39,410 nucleotides of DNA from an uncultured Actinomycetes bacterium (GTDB lineage Bacteria; Actinomycetota; Thermoleophilia; Gaiellales; F1-60-MAGs149), in contig CAIQOY010000043.1 in assembly GCA_903873565.1 (NCBI GenBank), positions 1-39,410 of the forward strand. Direction: 5' to 3'. The position numbers and the translations under genes were made by a program. Each line of letters begins with the position of its first letter. Positions within the stretch are counted from its first letter, which is position 1. Below the pieces are notes generated by a model. It worked only from the letters and a program-made list of their open reading frames with translations, was not told the origin of the DNA and did not search any database. Shown here one piece after another: positions 15,537-22,814 of this stretch.

Positions 15537-17297
15537 ATGGCCGCTGACCTGATCCTGAAGGCGTCGACCGTCATCACGATGGACGCCCGCAACCCCCGTG
15601 CCGAGGCGATCGCCGTCGACACCGCGACCGGCCTGATCGCGGCGATCGGCAGCGCCGACGACTGCGCCGCGGCCGCGCCGGGCGCGACGGTCAGGGACCT
15701 CGGCGCCACCGTGCTGATGCCCGGCTTCATCGACCCGCACAGCCACCCGCTGCTCGGCGGCGTGGTCACGCAGGAGCCGGCGCACTGGATCGCCCCCTAC
15801 ACGGGCTTCCCGACCTTCGCCGACGTCGAGGCGCTGTGGCGCACGCTCGACAAGGAGCTGCCGCCGGACCAGGTCGTGATCTGCAACGGCCTCGACCGCC
15901 TCAACCAGGGCGCGCCCGAGCTGACCAACGCCGACCTCGACCGCTACTTCCCGACGCGGCGGGCCGTGATCCTCGACAACTCGGGGCACGAGGTCTACTT
16001 CAACAGCGCCGTGATCGCCCACAACGGCTGGGCGGACGGCAAGCCGCCGGCGGACCCGGTCGGCGCCCGCTTCGGCCGCAATGACGACGGCACCTCGAAC
16101 GGCCGCGCCTACGAGACCGCGGCCTGCCTCGCCGCGGTCGGCGGCTCGATCGCCGACGGCGTGCCGCACCCGCTGCTCTCGGCCGCGCGCTGGTACGCCC
16201 TGATGGCCAAGAACGGCGTCACGGCGACGACGGAGCACACCTACGAGGCCCAGCTCCTCAAGCCCTACGTGGCGCTGGCCTCGGCGCAGGACTGCCCGCT
16301 CCGGCTCGCGCTGTACCACATGTCGATCGACGCCGGCTGCGGCGAGCCGGTGCAGACGCCGATCGACGAGTCGCTGCTCTGGAAGCAGGGCATCAAGCTG
16401 TGGGCCGACGGCTCGCCATGGGTCGGCACGATCGCGGCGTCGTTCCCGTACCTCGACAACCCGACGACCGAGGCCGCGCAGATCCCGCTCGGCCCGGCCG
16501 GCGAGGCGATGCTCAACTACTCGCGCTCCGACCTCGACAAGGTGCTCGACGCGCACACGCCCGAGGGCTGGCAGATGGCCTTCCACGTCAACGGCGACGT
16601 CGGCCTCGACGTCGTCCTCGACGCCTACGAGCGCGCGCTCGACAAGCACGGCCTGACCGGCTCCGACCACCGCTGGCGGATGGAGCACTGCGGCGCCGGC
16701 CGCGGCGACCAGTTCGGCCGCGCCGCCCGCCTCGGGGTCGCGGTGTCGCTCCTGCCCGCCCAGTTCATCTACTGGGGCGACCTGCTCGACGGCACGATGT
16801 TCGAGCCGGAGATCGGCGGCCAGTGGCAGCGCGGCGGCGACGCCGTGCGCGCCGGCGCCAACGTGTCGTTCCACAACGACGGCTGCGTGAGCCCGCCGAT
16901 CCCGCTGCTCAACGTGCAGGCGATGGTCACGCGCCAGACGCCGTCGGGGAAGGTGCACGGGGCGAACCAGGCGATGACGCTCGAGGATGCCTTCCGGGCC
17001 ACCACCGTCAACGCCGCCTTCCAGATCGGCCGCGACCACGACCTCGGCACCCTCGAGGTGGGCAAGCTCGCCGACCTCGTCGAGCTGTCGGCCGACCCGT
17101 GGGCCGTGGACCCGCGCCACCTGACCGACGAGGTCATGGTGCAGGGCACCTGGCGCGGGGGGCAGCGGATCGACCTGGACGCGTTCCTCGCGGCCGTCGA
17201 GGCGATGGACCCGACCGAGCACCACCACCTCTCCAAGAAGGCGGTCGGGCGGCACGTCTGCTCGCACGGCGGCAAGGGCCACGACCACGCGCACTGA
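15537..17297 (+). CDS. YtcJ-type metal-dependent amidohydrolase
   Basis: The 586-residue protein belongs to the amidohydrolase-3 (YtcJ) group. It has an N-terminal beta-sandwich (ILKASTVITMDARNPRAEAIAVD), the metal pair in MPGFIDPHSHPLLGG (about 62-76), the conserved LDNSGHEVYFNSA segment, KLWADGSPWVGT, AFHVNGDVGLD and MEHCGAGRGDQF, with the last metal ligand near SFHNDG. The family hydrolyses amides or esters of mostly unknown identity. The C-terminal 25 residues add a tail with eight His and one Cys (EHHHLSKKAVGRHVCSHGGK then GHDHAH), which looks like an extra metal-binding segment. A strong ribosome-binding site (GAGGAGGA) precedes the ATG. Confidence 0.85.
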   Translation: MAADLILKASTVITMDARNPRAEAIAVDTATGLIAAIGSADDCAAAAPGATVRDLGATVLMPGFIDPHSHPLLGGVVTQEPAHWIAPYTGFPTFADVEALWRTLDKELPPDQVVICNGLDRLNQGAPELTNADLDRYFPTRRAVILDNSGHEVYFNSAVIAHNGWADGKPPADPVGARFGRNDDGTSNGRAYETAACLAAVGGSIADGVPHPLLSAARWYALMAKNGVTATTEHTYEAQLLKPYVALASAQDCPLRLALYHMSIDAGCGEPVQTPIDESLLWKQGIKLWADGSPWVGTIAASFPYLDNPTTEAAQIPLGPAGEAMLNYSRSDLDKVLDAHTPEGWQMAFHVNGDVGLDVVLDAYERALDKHGLTGSDHRWRMEHCGAGRGDQFGRAARLGVAVSLLPAQFIYWGDLLDGTMFEPEIGGQWQRGGDAVRAGANVSFHNDGCVSPPIPLLNVQAMVTRQTPSGKVHGANQAMTLEDAFRATTVNAAFQIGRDHDLGTLEVGKLADLVELSADPWAVDPRHLTDEVMVQGTWRGGQRIDLDAFLAAVEAMDPTEHHHLSKKAVGRHVCSHGGKGHDHAH

Positions 17298-17314
17298 CGC
17301 CCCGCCGGCCGCGG

Positions 17315-17320
17315 TAGGGT
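17315..17320 (+). promoter_or_regulatory. Possible -10 box of the haem-binding gene
   Basis: TAGGGT at 17315-17320 ends six bases before the GTG at 17327, the same spacing as at 13895 and close to that at 11403. No ribosome-binding site lies between, so leaderless initiation is possible. Confidence 0.35.
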
Positions 17321-17326
17321 TCTGAC

Positions 17327-18031
17327 GTGGCCGGGGCGCGACGCGAGCTGTCCCTCCTCCTGGGCGCGATCTGCGCCTACCCGCTGCTGACGGCGCTCCT
17401 CGTCGGCCTCGCGGTCCTGATCGTCGGCTTCGGCCTGCTCGTCGGCGGCGTGCAGATGTTCGGGTTCTACGCGGTCCTGGTCGTGGCGATCTCGCTGGCG
17501 GTCCTGCGCTGGCGCTGGGGACGGGTCGGCCCCGAGTCGCGGGCCGAGCGCCGGCGGGCGGCCCTCGTGACCGCCGTCCTGACGGGGCTGGGGGTGTTCG
17601 CGCTGATCCAGCTGGTGCCCTACGGGCGGGCCCACGCCAACCCGCCGGTCACGGGCGAGCCGCAGTGGGCCAGCCCGGAGACCCGGCAGCTGATGGTGGA
17701 CGCCTGCTACCAGTGCCACTCGAACCTCGTCGAGTACCCCTGGTACTCGGACGTCGCCCCGATGTCGTGGACCGTCCAGCACCACATCGAGGAGGGCCGG
17801 GGCGCGGTCAACTACTCCGAGTTCGCGACCGATCCGGGCGAGGCGCACGAGTCGATCGAGGAGATCGAGCACGGCTCGATGCCGCCCGCCTACTTCACGC
17901 GCCTCGGGCTCAACGCGGCCGCGGACCTGACGGACGCGGAGATCGCGACGCTGGTCGCGGGCCTGCGCGCCACGCCCGGCTTCGAGGAGCGGGACGGGTA
18001 CGGGGAGGACGGCGAGCGCGACGACGACTAG
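17327..18031 (+). CDS. Membrane protein with C-terminal Haem_bd (CXXCH) domain
   Basis: The 234-residue protein has three to four transmembrane helices in the first 97 residues (two in 10-60, one at 78-96) and then an extracytoplasmic domain with DACYQCHSNLVEYPWYSDVAPMSWTVQHHIEEGR. The c-type haem site is C127-x-x-C130-H131. The following YPWYSxxAPxSW and EGRGAVNYSEF match the small haem-binding domain family PF14376, and MPPAYFTRL may give the axial methionine. It should be a substrate of the cytochrome c maturation system whose exporter genes ccmABC occur earlier in the window. Likely role: membrane electron transfer, partner unknown. Confidence 0.85.
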   Translation: MAGARRELSLLLGAICAYPLLTALLVGLAVLIVGFGLLVGGVQMFGFYAVLVVAISLAVLRWRWGRVGPESRAERRRAALVTAVLTGLGVFALIQLVPYGRAHANPPVTGEPQWASPETRQLMVDACYQCHSNLVEYPWYSDVAPMSWTVQHHIEEGRGAVNYSEFATDPGEAHESIEEIEHGSMPPAYFTRLGLNAAADLTDAEIATLVAGLRATPGFEERDGYGEDGERDDD

Positions 18032-18041
18032 GCGTCCGCTG

Positions 18042-18067
18042 CGCCGCGCGGGCGGACCCGCGCGGCG
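18042..18067. terminator. Bidirectional hairpin between convergent genes
   Basis: CGCCGCGCGGG (18042-18052) pairs perfectly with CCCGCGCGGCG (18057-18067) around the tetraloop CGGA. It lies in the 48 bases between the stop of the haem-binding gene and the stop of the Old Yellow Enzyme gene and can terminate both. Confidence 0.7.
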
Positions 18068-18079
18068 ACGGGCGGCGTC

Positions 18080-19189
18080 CTAGCGGCTGGCGGCCCAGGC
18101 CTCGGCCGAGTCGAGGTCGGCGAGCGGGCTGAACATCCCGAAGTCGAACTCCTCGAGCGCCTCGCCCGCGCGGACCCTGTTCGGCCAGTCGGGGTTGGCC
18201 AGCGCCGACTTGCCCTGGGCGATGATGTCGGCGTCGCCGTGGGCCACGACGCCGGCGGCCGTCTCGGGCGCGCCGAGGCCGCCGTTGACGATCACCTTGG
18301 CGTTCGAGTGCTTGCGCGCGAGGCCCGCGAGCGAGTGCCCCGACCCGAACACCTCGGCGGTGGCGTCGTGCTCGGTGATGTGGATGAAGGCCATCCCGGC
18401 CGCGTCGAGCACGGGGAAGATGTCGGCCGCATCCTGCTCGCCGCCGACCCACTGGTACTCGAAGTCGTTGACCTTGCTCTGCGAGAGGCGCAGGCCGATC
18501 GGCACGGCCCCGTTCGTGGCCGCGATCGCCTCCCGGATGATCTCCTCGTCGAGGCGGATCCGGTTGCGGGCGTCGCCGCCGTACTCGTCGGTGCGCTGGT
18601 TCGTGTACGCGGTCCAGAACTGGTCGAGCAGGTAGCCGTTGGCCCCGTGGATCTCGATCAGGTCGAAGCCGGCGGCGACGGCGCGCACGCAGCTGTCGAC
18701 GAAGGCCTGCTTGACCGCGGCGATCTCGTCGCGCGTGATCTCGCGGGGGGTCGGGTAGCCGCCCTCGCCGCGGTAGAAGGTGAGCATCGTGCCGAGCGGC
18801 TCCACGGCCGACGGGGCGATCGCGCCCTCGGCGTAGGAGGAGTGGCGGCCCTGGTTGAGGGCGCCGGCGTGCACGAACTGCATGCAGGCCTTCGCGCCGC
18901 CCGCGTGGATCGCGTCGACCACCGTCGCCCAGGCCGCGGTCTGGGCCTCGTCGGTGAGGCCGGGCTGGTGCAGGTAGCCCTGCGCGTACTGCTTGTCGAC
19001 GTAGGTGGCCTCGACGATCACGAGGCCGAAGCCGCCGTCGGCGTAGCGCCCGTAGTAGCGGGCCATCTGGTCGGTCGCCCGGCCGTCCTCGGTCGCGCTG
19101 ACGCGGGTCATCGGCGCCACCGCCATGCGGTTGCGCAGGCCGACCGGCCCGATCGCGGTCTCCTCGAACAGGATCGACGTGTCCGTCAT
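18080..19189 (-). CDS. Old Yellow Enzyme-family NADH:flavin oxidoreductase
   Basis: The 369-residue FMN protein is an ene-reductase-fold TIM barrel: NRMAVAPMTRVSA near the start, CMQFVHAGALNQGR, the active-site pair in EIHGANGYLLDQFWTAYTNQRTDEYGG (His-x-x-Asn, then the family DxYGG), GLRLSQSK and the phosphate-binding VIVNGGLG and DIIAQGKSALANPDWPNR. These reduce activated C=C bonds or act as 2,4-dienoyl or aromatic-ring reductases. It has no C-terminal FeS domain, so it is the short type. A strong ribosome-binding site (GGAGGGGG) precedes the ATG at 19189. It follows the MFS gene on the same strand by 62 bases and is probably in its operon. Confidence 0.9.
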   Translation of the reverse strand: MTDTSILFEETAIGPVGLRNRMAVAPMTRVSATEDGRATDQMARYYGRYADGGFGLVIVEATYVDKQYAQGYLHQPGLTDEAQTAAWATVVDAIHAGGAKACMQFVHAGALNQGRHSSYAEGAIAPSAVEPLGTMLTFYRGEGGYPTPREITRDEIAAVKQAFVDSCVRAVAAGFDLIEIHGANGYLLDQFWTAYTNQRTDEYGGDARNRIRLDEEIIREAIAATNGAVPIGLRLSQSKVNDFEYQWVGGEQDAADIFPVLDAAGMAFIHITEHDATAEVFGSGHSLAGLARKHSNAKVIVNGGLGAPETAAGVVAHGDADIIAQGKSALANPDWPNRVRAGEALEEFDFGMFSPLADLDSAEAWAASR

Positions 19190-19251
19190 GGGTCCCCCTC
19201 CGTGGTCGCTCCCCAACGCGGCAAACGTAGCCGATGCCGCCGGCCGGCGGG

Positions 19252-20493
19252 TCACGCCGCGCGGGACGGCAGGCCGCGCTCGAGGCGCCGGCGCCCGAGC
19301 GGCAGCGCCGCAGCGGTGAACAGGAGCGCGGCGAGCGGGAACACGGCGAGGACGAGGTCGAAGTCGCCGGTCAGGTCGCGGACGCCGCCGAGCAGCGCGG
19401 GGGCGAGCGCCGTCAGCAGGTAGCCGCAGAACATCATCATCGCGGCCATCGCGCCCACGTCGAGCGGGTGCTCGGAGAGGTCGAGCGGCAGGCTCAGCGT
19501 GAGCGTGAACATCGCCCCGTTGGCGAGGCCCGCCAGCAGCATCCAGGCCGGGGCGCCCGCCGGGTGCAGGATCAGCAGCACCGTCGCGGTGGTCATCGCG
19601 GCCCCGCCGAGGACGAGCCCGCGGCGGCGCGAGAGGCGGTCGCCGATCACGCCGAGGGCGAGGCTGGAGGGGACGGTGCCGATGTTGTAGATCGCCGCCA
19701 GCCAGCCCGTCGCCGCGAGCGAGTAGCCCTGGTCGGCGTAGGCCGCCGGCAGCCACGCCGCGAGGCCGTAGTAGATGACGCCGAGCAGGCCGAACAGCGC
19801 CACCAGCAGCCACGCCGTGCCGCTGCGCAGCGGGAAGCGGGGCAGGCTCGCCGCCGGCCGCTCGTTCGGGGCGCGGCGCGTGCAGGCGATCCAGCCGATC
19901 AGGCAGGCGAGGGCGGCGAGGGAGATCGCGAACAGGGACGCCCGCCAGCCGGCGAAGGCCACGGCCAGCGGCACCGCCACCACCGCGGCCGCGGTCGAGC
20001 CGACCTGCATCCCGGTCGAGTAGATCGCCGTCACCAGCACGGGGCGCTCGGCGAAGCGCTGCTTGACGGCGACCACCATCAGGGTGTTGCCGATGCCCAT
20101 GCCGGCGCCGATCGCGAAGGTGAGGGCGAGCACGCCCTCGGCGCCCGGGACGGCGACCCGCGCGAGCCCGCCGATCGCGATCAGCGCGAGGGCCGCGGTG
20201 ACGGAGCGCAGCGCCCCGAAGCGCCCGGCGAGGAACGGCCCGAGCGGTGCGAAGACCGCCATGCAGAGCACCGGGATCGTGACCAGGAGGCCCGCCGTGG
20301 CGTACGAGATCCCGAGCGAGTCCCGGATCGTCGGGATCAGGGGCCCGACCGCGACGACCTGGGGCCGGAGCGTCAGCGACGCGAGCAGGAGCCCGGCGAG
20401 GAGCGGGGCGCGGCCGGCGAGGCGCGCGCCTCTCGGCGGCCGCGTCATCGGCCGCCGGTCGTGCCGACGCGGGTCACGGGGCGCCTGCCGCAT
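19252..20493 (-). CDS. MFS transporter, CynX/NimT-like (copy 1)
   Basis: The protein, 413 residues from the ATG at 20493 or 398 from the in-frame ATG at 20448, has about 12 helices. LLASLTLRPQVVAVGPLIPTIRDSLGIS at the first helix and loop is typical of the cyanate/nitroimidazole (CynX/NimT) group of MFS permeases. It closely resembles the permease at 37192-38394, with blocks such as SLTLRPQ/ALTLRPQ, GAGMGIGNTLMVVAVKQRF, RFPLRSGTAW, IYYGLAAWLPAAY and FAGLANGAMFT-type helices. Neither start has a good ribosome-binding site; a short reading frame with a strong one overlaps the first start. It may carry the substrate or product of the neighbouring pathway. Confidence 0.87.
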   Translation of the reverse strand: MRQAPRDPRRHDRRPMTRPPRGARLAGRAPLLAGLLLASLTLRPQVVAVGPLIPTIRDSLGISYATAGLLVTIPVLCMAVFAPLGPFLAGRFGALRSVTAALALIAIGGLARVAVPGAEGVLALTFAIGAGMGIGNTLMVVAVKQRFAERPVLVTAIYSTGMQVGSTAAAVVAVPLAVAFAGWRASLFAISLAALACLIGWIACTRRAPNERPAASLPRFPLRSGTAWLLVALFGLLGVIYYGLAAWLPAAYADQGYSLAATGWLAAIYNIGTVPSSLALGVIGDRLSRRRGLVLGGAAMTTATVLLILHPAGAPAWMLLAGLANGAMFTLTLSLPLDLSEHPLDVGAMAAMMMFCGYLLTALAPALLGGVRDLTGDFDLVLAVFPLAALLFTAAALPLGRRRLERGLPSRAA

Positions 20494-20554
20494 GGTCAGG
20501 CGGGACCGCGGGGCCGGTCGGGACCTCCTCGCTCCGGATCGCGGTGTCCGTCAT
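20474..20554 (-). CDS. 26-codon reading frame resembling the start of the OYE gene
   Basis: ATG at 20554 follows GGGAGGAG, the best ribosome-binding site of this region, and opens 26 codons beginning Met-Thr-Asp-Thr-Ala-Ile-Arg-Ser-Glu-Glu. The Old Yellow Enzyme gene at 19189 begins Met-Thr-Asp-Thr-Ser-Ile-Leu-Phe-Glu-Glu, and the likeness continues to Gly-Pro at residues 14-15. The frame ends at 20474, beyond the first candidate start of the MFS gene and 26 bases before the second, in another frame. It is either a duplicated gene-start remnant or a small upstream frame that couples translation to the transporter. Confidence 0.4.
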   Translation of the reverse strand: MTDTAIRSEEVPTGPAVPPDHAAGAP

Positions 20555-20636
20555 CAGGGGCTCCTCCCGTCGCCACGCCGCCGCTCGGCTGGCGGCAGCC
20601 TATCCGGGTGCGCGCCTCCGGCGGCGCGGTGGTGGA

Positions 20637-20649
20637 TTGGTCGGACCGA
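20637..20649. promoter_or_regulatory. GntR-type operator upstream of the SDR gene
   Basis: GGTCGGACC (20639-20647) is a perfect palindrome; T20637 and A20649 also match. It lies 22 bases before the SDR ATG at 20669 and just upstream of the likely -10 box TACGAA (20656-20661), which ends seven bases before the ATG. The same core recurs at 23796, 23839 and 37140. Confidence 0.65.
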
Positions 20650-20668
20650 TCGTGGTACGAATCCCCGC

Positions 20669-21421
20669 ATGCCCGAACTCCACTTCGACTTCACGGGGCG
20701 CGTCGCCCTGATCACCGGCGCCGCGAGCGGCGTCGGCCTGGCCACCGCCCGCCTCCTGCAGGACGCGGGCGCCAAGGTCGCCCTGCTCGACCTCTCCGCC
20801 GACGCCCTCGAGGCCGCGACGGCCGAGCTCGGCGGCGACGCCCTCGCCTGCCCGGCCGACGTCACCGACTCGGCGCAGATCGACGCGGCCGTGGCCGCCG
20901 TCGCGGCCGCGCACGGGCCGGTCGACGTGCTGGTCTGCTCGGCCGGCATCGCCGGCGCCTCGCTGCCCACCCTCGAGGTGACCGACGAGGAGTGGCGGCG
21001 CGTGATGGCGATCAACGCCGACGGCACCTTCTTCGCCATGCGCGCCGTCCTGCCCGGCATGACCGCCAAGGGCTACGGGCGGATCGTCAACGTGGCGTCG
21101 GTGGCCGGCAAGGAGGGCAACCCGATGGCGGCCGCGTACTCCGCCTCCAAGGCGGCGGTGATCGGCATGACCAAGTCCGTCGGCAAGGACGTCGCGGGCA
21201 CCGGCGTGCTCGTCAACTGCGTCTGCCCGGCCCCGATCGACACCCCGATGGTGCGCGGCCTCTCCGAGGAGCACGTCCAGTACATGCTCTCGCGGGTGCC
21301 GCTGGCGAGGCTCGCCACCGTCGACGAGGCCGCCACGCTGATCGCGTTCATGGCCAGCGACGGCATGACCTTCTCGACGGGCGCCGCGTTCGACCTGTCG
21401 GGCGGGCGGCTCACCTACTAG
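20669..21421 (+). CDS. Short-chain dehydrogenase/reductase (classical SDR)
   Basis: The 250-residue NAD(P)-dependent oxidoreductase has the classical SDR marks: the nucleotide-binding TGAASGVG (about residues 16-23), acidic Asp after ALLD that favours NAD(H), VCSAGIAG for NNAG, the catalytic Ser in VNVASVAG, Tyr-x-x-x-Lys in YSASKAAV and the C-terminal DLSGGRLTY. It probably oxidises a hydroxy or reduces a keto intermediate of the island's pathway. The start at 20669 has no ribosome-binding site but a -10-like box directly upstream, so it may be leaderless. An operator-like palindrome sits before it. Confidence 0.9.
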   Translation: MPELHFDFTGRVALITGAASGVGLATARLLQDAGAKVALLDLSADALEAATAELGGDALACPADVTDSAQIDAAVAAVAAAHGPVDVLVCSAGIAGASLPTLEVTDEEWRRVMAINADGTFFAMRAVLPGMTAKGYGRIVNVASVAGKEGNPMAAAYSASKAAVIGMTKSVGKDVAGTGVLVNCVCPAPIDTPMVRGLSEEHVQYMLSRVPLARLATVDEAATLIAFMASDGMTFSTGAAFDLSGGRLTY

Positions 21422-21422
21422 C

Positions 21423-21459
21423 GCGACGGCCCGGGCGCGGCGCGCCCGGGCCCCGTCGC
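21423..21459. terminator. Bidirectional hairpin between SDR and ABM genes
   Basis: GCGACGG (21423-21429) pairs with CCGTCGC (21453-21459), and CCCGGGCGC (21430-21438) pairs with GCGCCCGGG (21442-21450). Only a two-base bulge and a three-base loop interrupt 16 pairs. It fills the whole gap between the two convergent stops. Confidence 0.75.
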
Positions 21460-21460
21460 C

Positions 21461-21748
21461 TCACAGCGGCGCGTAGAACTCGCGCCGGCGCTCCTCGAGG
21501 CGCGGGATCGCGTGCCCGAAGCCCCACTCCTGGAAGTGGGGCGACTCGACGTGGGCCTCGTAGGCCGCGGCGTCGGTGTAGACCTCGAACATGAAGAAGA
21601 CGTTCGGGTCCTCGACGTCGCGGTGCGCGCGGTACTCGAGGATGCCGGGCTCGGCCAGCGACGGCTCGAGCAGCTCGCCGAGGGCGCGCGCGACCTCGTC
21701 GGCCTCACCCTCCTTGGCCACCCAGCGGACGGCGACGACGTGGGTCAT
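21461..21748 (-). CDS. Antibiotic biosynthesis monooxygenase (ABM) domain protein
   Basis: The 95-residue protein is a single ferredoxin-like ABM/YgiN domain: HVVAVRWVAKEGEADEVARALGEL, then EPGILEYRAHRDVEDPNVFFMFEVYTDAAAYEAHVESPHFQ. These dimeric cofactor-free proteins oxidise quinols or act as small isomerases or dimerisation modules. The FFMFEVYxDxxAxxxHxxSxHF stretch is diagnostic. It is the last gene of the minus operon starting with the SMP-30 gene, 22 bases after the Rid gene and with GAGAGGGG as ribosome-binding site. In a catabolic context it may oxidise a hydroquinone-like intermediate. Confidence 0.85.
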   Translation of the reverse strand: MTHVVAVRWVAKEGEADEVARALGELLEPSLAEPGILEYRAHRDVEDPNVFFMFEVYTDAAAYEAHVESPHFQEWGFGHAIPRLEERRREFYAPL

Positions 21749-21770
21749 GGTCGTTCCCCTCTCTGGCGCC

Positions 21771-22184
21771 TCAGGCGCCGGTCCGGCCGGGCACGTACGC
21801 CACGGCCTCCATCTCGACGAGCATCCCGGGGACCGGGAGCTCCCTGACCCCGACCAGCGTGGAGGCGGGCCGGGTCTCCCCGAAGAACGCCTGCCGCTGC
21901 GGGTTGATGCGCGGGCGGTCGTCGACCTCGACGAGGTAGACGTTGACCTTGACGACGTCGGCCGGGGTCGCGCCCGCCGCGGCGAGGATCGCGGCGAGGT
22001 TCTCCAGGACCTGCGCGAACTGCGCCTCGACGTCGCCCGGTCCGGTCAGCGACCCGTCGGGGGCGAGCGCGGGCACGCCCGACACGAACAGGTGGTCGCC
22101 GGCCCAGACGGCGTCCGTGTAGTGGCTGAGGGGCGGCGCGAGCCCCGCGACGCTGACCTCCTCGCGTGCGGGGCCCGGCGCCAT
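21771..22184 (-). CDS. Rid (YjgF/YER057c/UK114) family protein without the catalytic Arg
   Basis: The 137-residue protein has the Rid fold: FVSGVPALAPDG, EAQFAQVLENLAAILAAAGATPADVVKVNVYLVEVDD, then RPASTLVGVRELPVPGMLVEMEAVAYVPG. In true RidA imine deaminases an Arg follows P-A in PARSCVEV; here the segment reads RPASTLVGV, so that Arg is absent and the protein belongs with the Rid subfamilies found in catabolic operons. The Glu of VEMEAVA is kept. It lies three bases downstream of the isochorismatase-like gene, a pairing also known from pyrimidine and tryptophan/aminophenol catabolism. It may act on an enamine/imine or aminoacrylate-type product. Confidence 0.87.
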   Translation of the reverse strand: MAPGPAREEVSVAGLAPPLSHYTDAVWAGDHLFVSGVPALAPDGSLTGPGDVEAQFAQVLENLAAILAAAGATPADVVKVNVYLVEVDDRPRINPQRQAFFGETRPASTLVGVRELPVPGMLVEMEAVAYVPGRTGA

Positions 22185-22187
22185 CCG

Positions 22188-22805
22188 TCAGCCGATCGCC
22201 GCGATGACCTCGTCGGTCGTGGCGACCTCGGCGAGGTTGGGGATCGCGTACTCGAGGGCCGCCTTCTGCCACTCGTCGTCGATCGTCGAGGTGCCGTCGG
22301 AGACGACCACGACCTCGTAGCCGTTGTCGGCGCCCTGCCGGGTCGTCATCTCCACCGACATGTTGGTCCACGCGCCCGTGACGATGATCTTCTCGGCGCC
22401 GAGGCCGCGCAGCTTGATGTCGAGCGGCGTGTGCGAGAAGCCGCCCATGCGCTGCTTCTGGATCACGATGTCGCCGTCCTGCGGCTCGAGGCCCTCGACG
22501 GGCGCGGCGCCCCAGGAGCCGGCCTGCAGGGCGCCGACCTCGCGCACGCTGCGGTAGAGGCCGGCGTTCTGCTTCGAGTCGCGGTCGTGGCTCGAGCCCT
22601 GGTTGCCGAAGTGGTGGATGTGGACGACCTGGCCGCCCTTCTCGCGCATCGCGGCGGCCAGGCGCTTGACGTTCTCGACGACGTTCTGGCTCTTGGCGTG
22701 GGCGGGGGCGCCGGAGTCGGCGAAGGCGCCGCCCTCCATGATCACGTCGTTCTGCAGGTCGAGGATGATCAGCGCGGTCTTCGCGGGGTCGATCTTCGCG
22801 GGCAT
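22188..22805 (-). CDS. Isochorismatase-like hydrolase with Ser in place of the catalytic Cys
   Basis: The 205-residue protein has the isochorismatase/nicotinamidase fold: ALIILDLQNDVI with Asp16, the lysine in VIQKQRMGGF (K117), then VTGAWTNMSVEMTTRQGADNGYEVVVVSDG. In amidases of the family the last motif carries the nucleophilic Cys (xxxCVxxTxR); here position 150 is Ser. Asp and Lys are kept. This can mean a Ser-using or non-covalent, isochorismatase-like mechanism. It sits nine bases after the SMP-30 gene and just before the Rid gene, and would be expected to cleave an amide, carbamate or enol ether of the pathway. Confidence 0.87.
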   Translation of the reverse strand: MPAKIDPAKTALIILDLQNDVIMEGGAFADSGAPAHAKSQNVVENVKRLAAAMREKGGQVVHIHHFGNQGSSHDRDSKQNAGLYRSVREVGALQAGSWGAAPVEGLEPQDGDIVIQKQRMGGFSHTPLDIKLRGLGAEKIIVTGAWTNMSVEMTTRQGADNGYEVVVVSDGTSTIDDEWQKAALEYAIPNLAEVATTDEVIAAIG

Positions 22806-22814
22806 CGGTGGCTC

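Noticed and set aside
21771..22805. A Rut-type pyrimidine-degradation operon (isochorismatase plus Rid genes)
   Set aside because: No RutA luciferase-like monooxygenase, RutD, RutE or RutF is present, and both proteins lack the expected catalytic residue.
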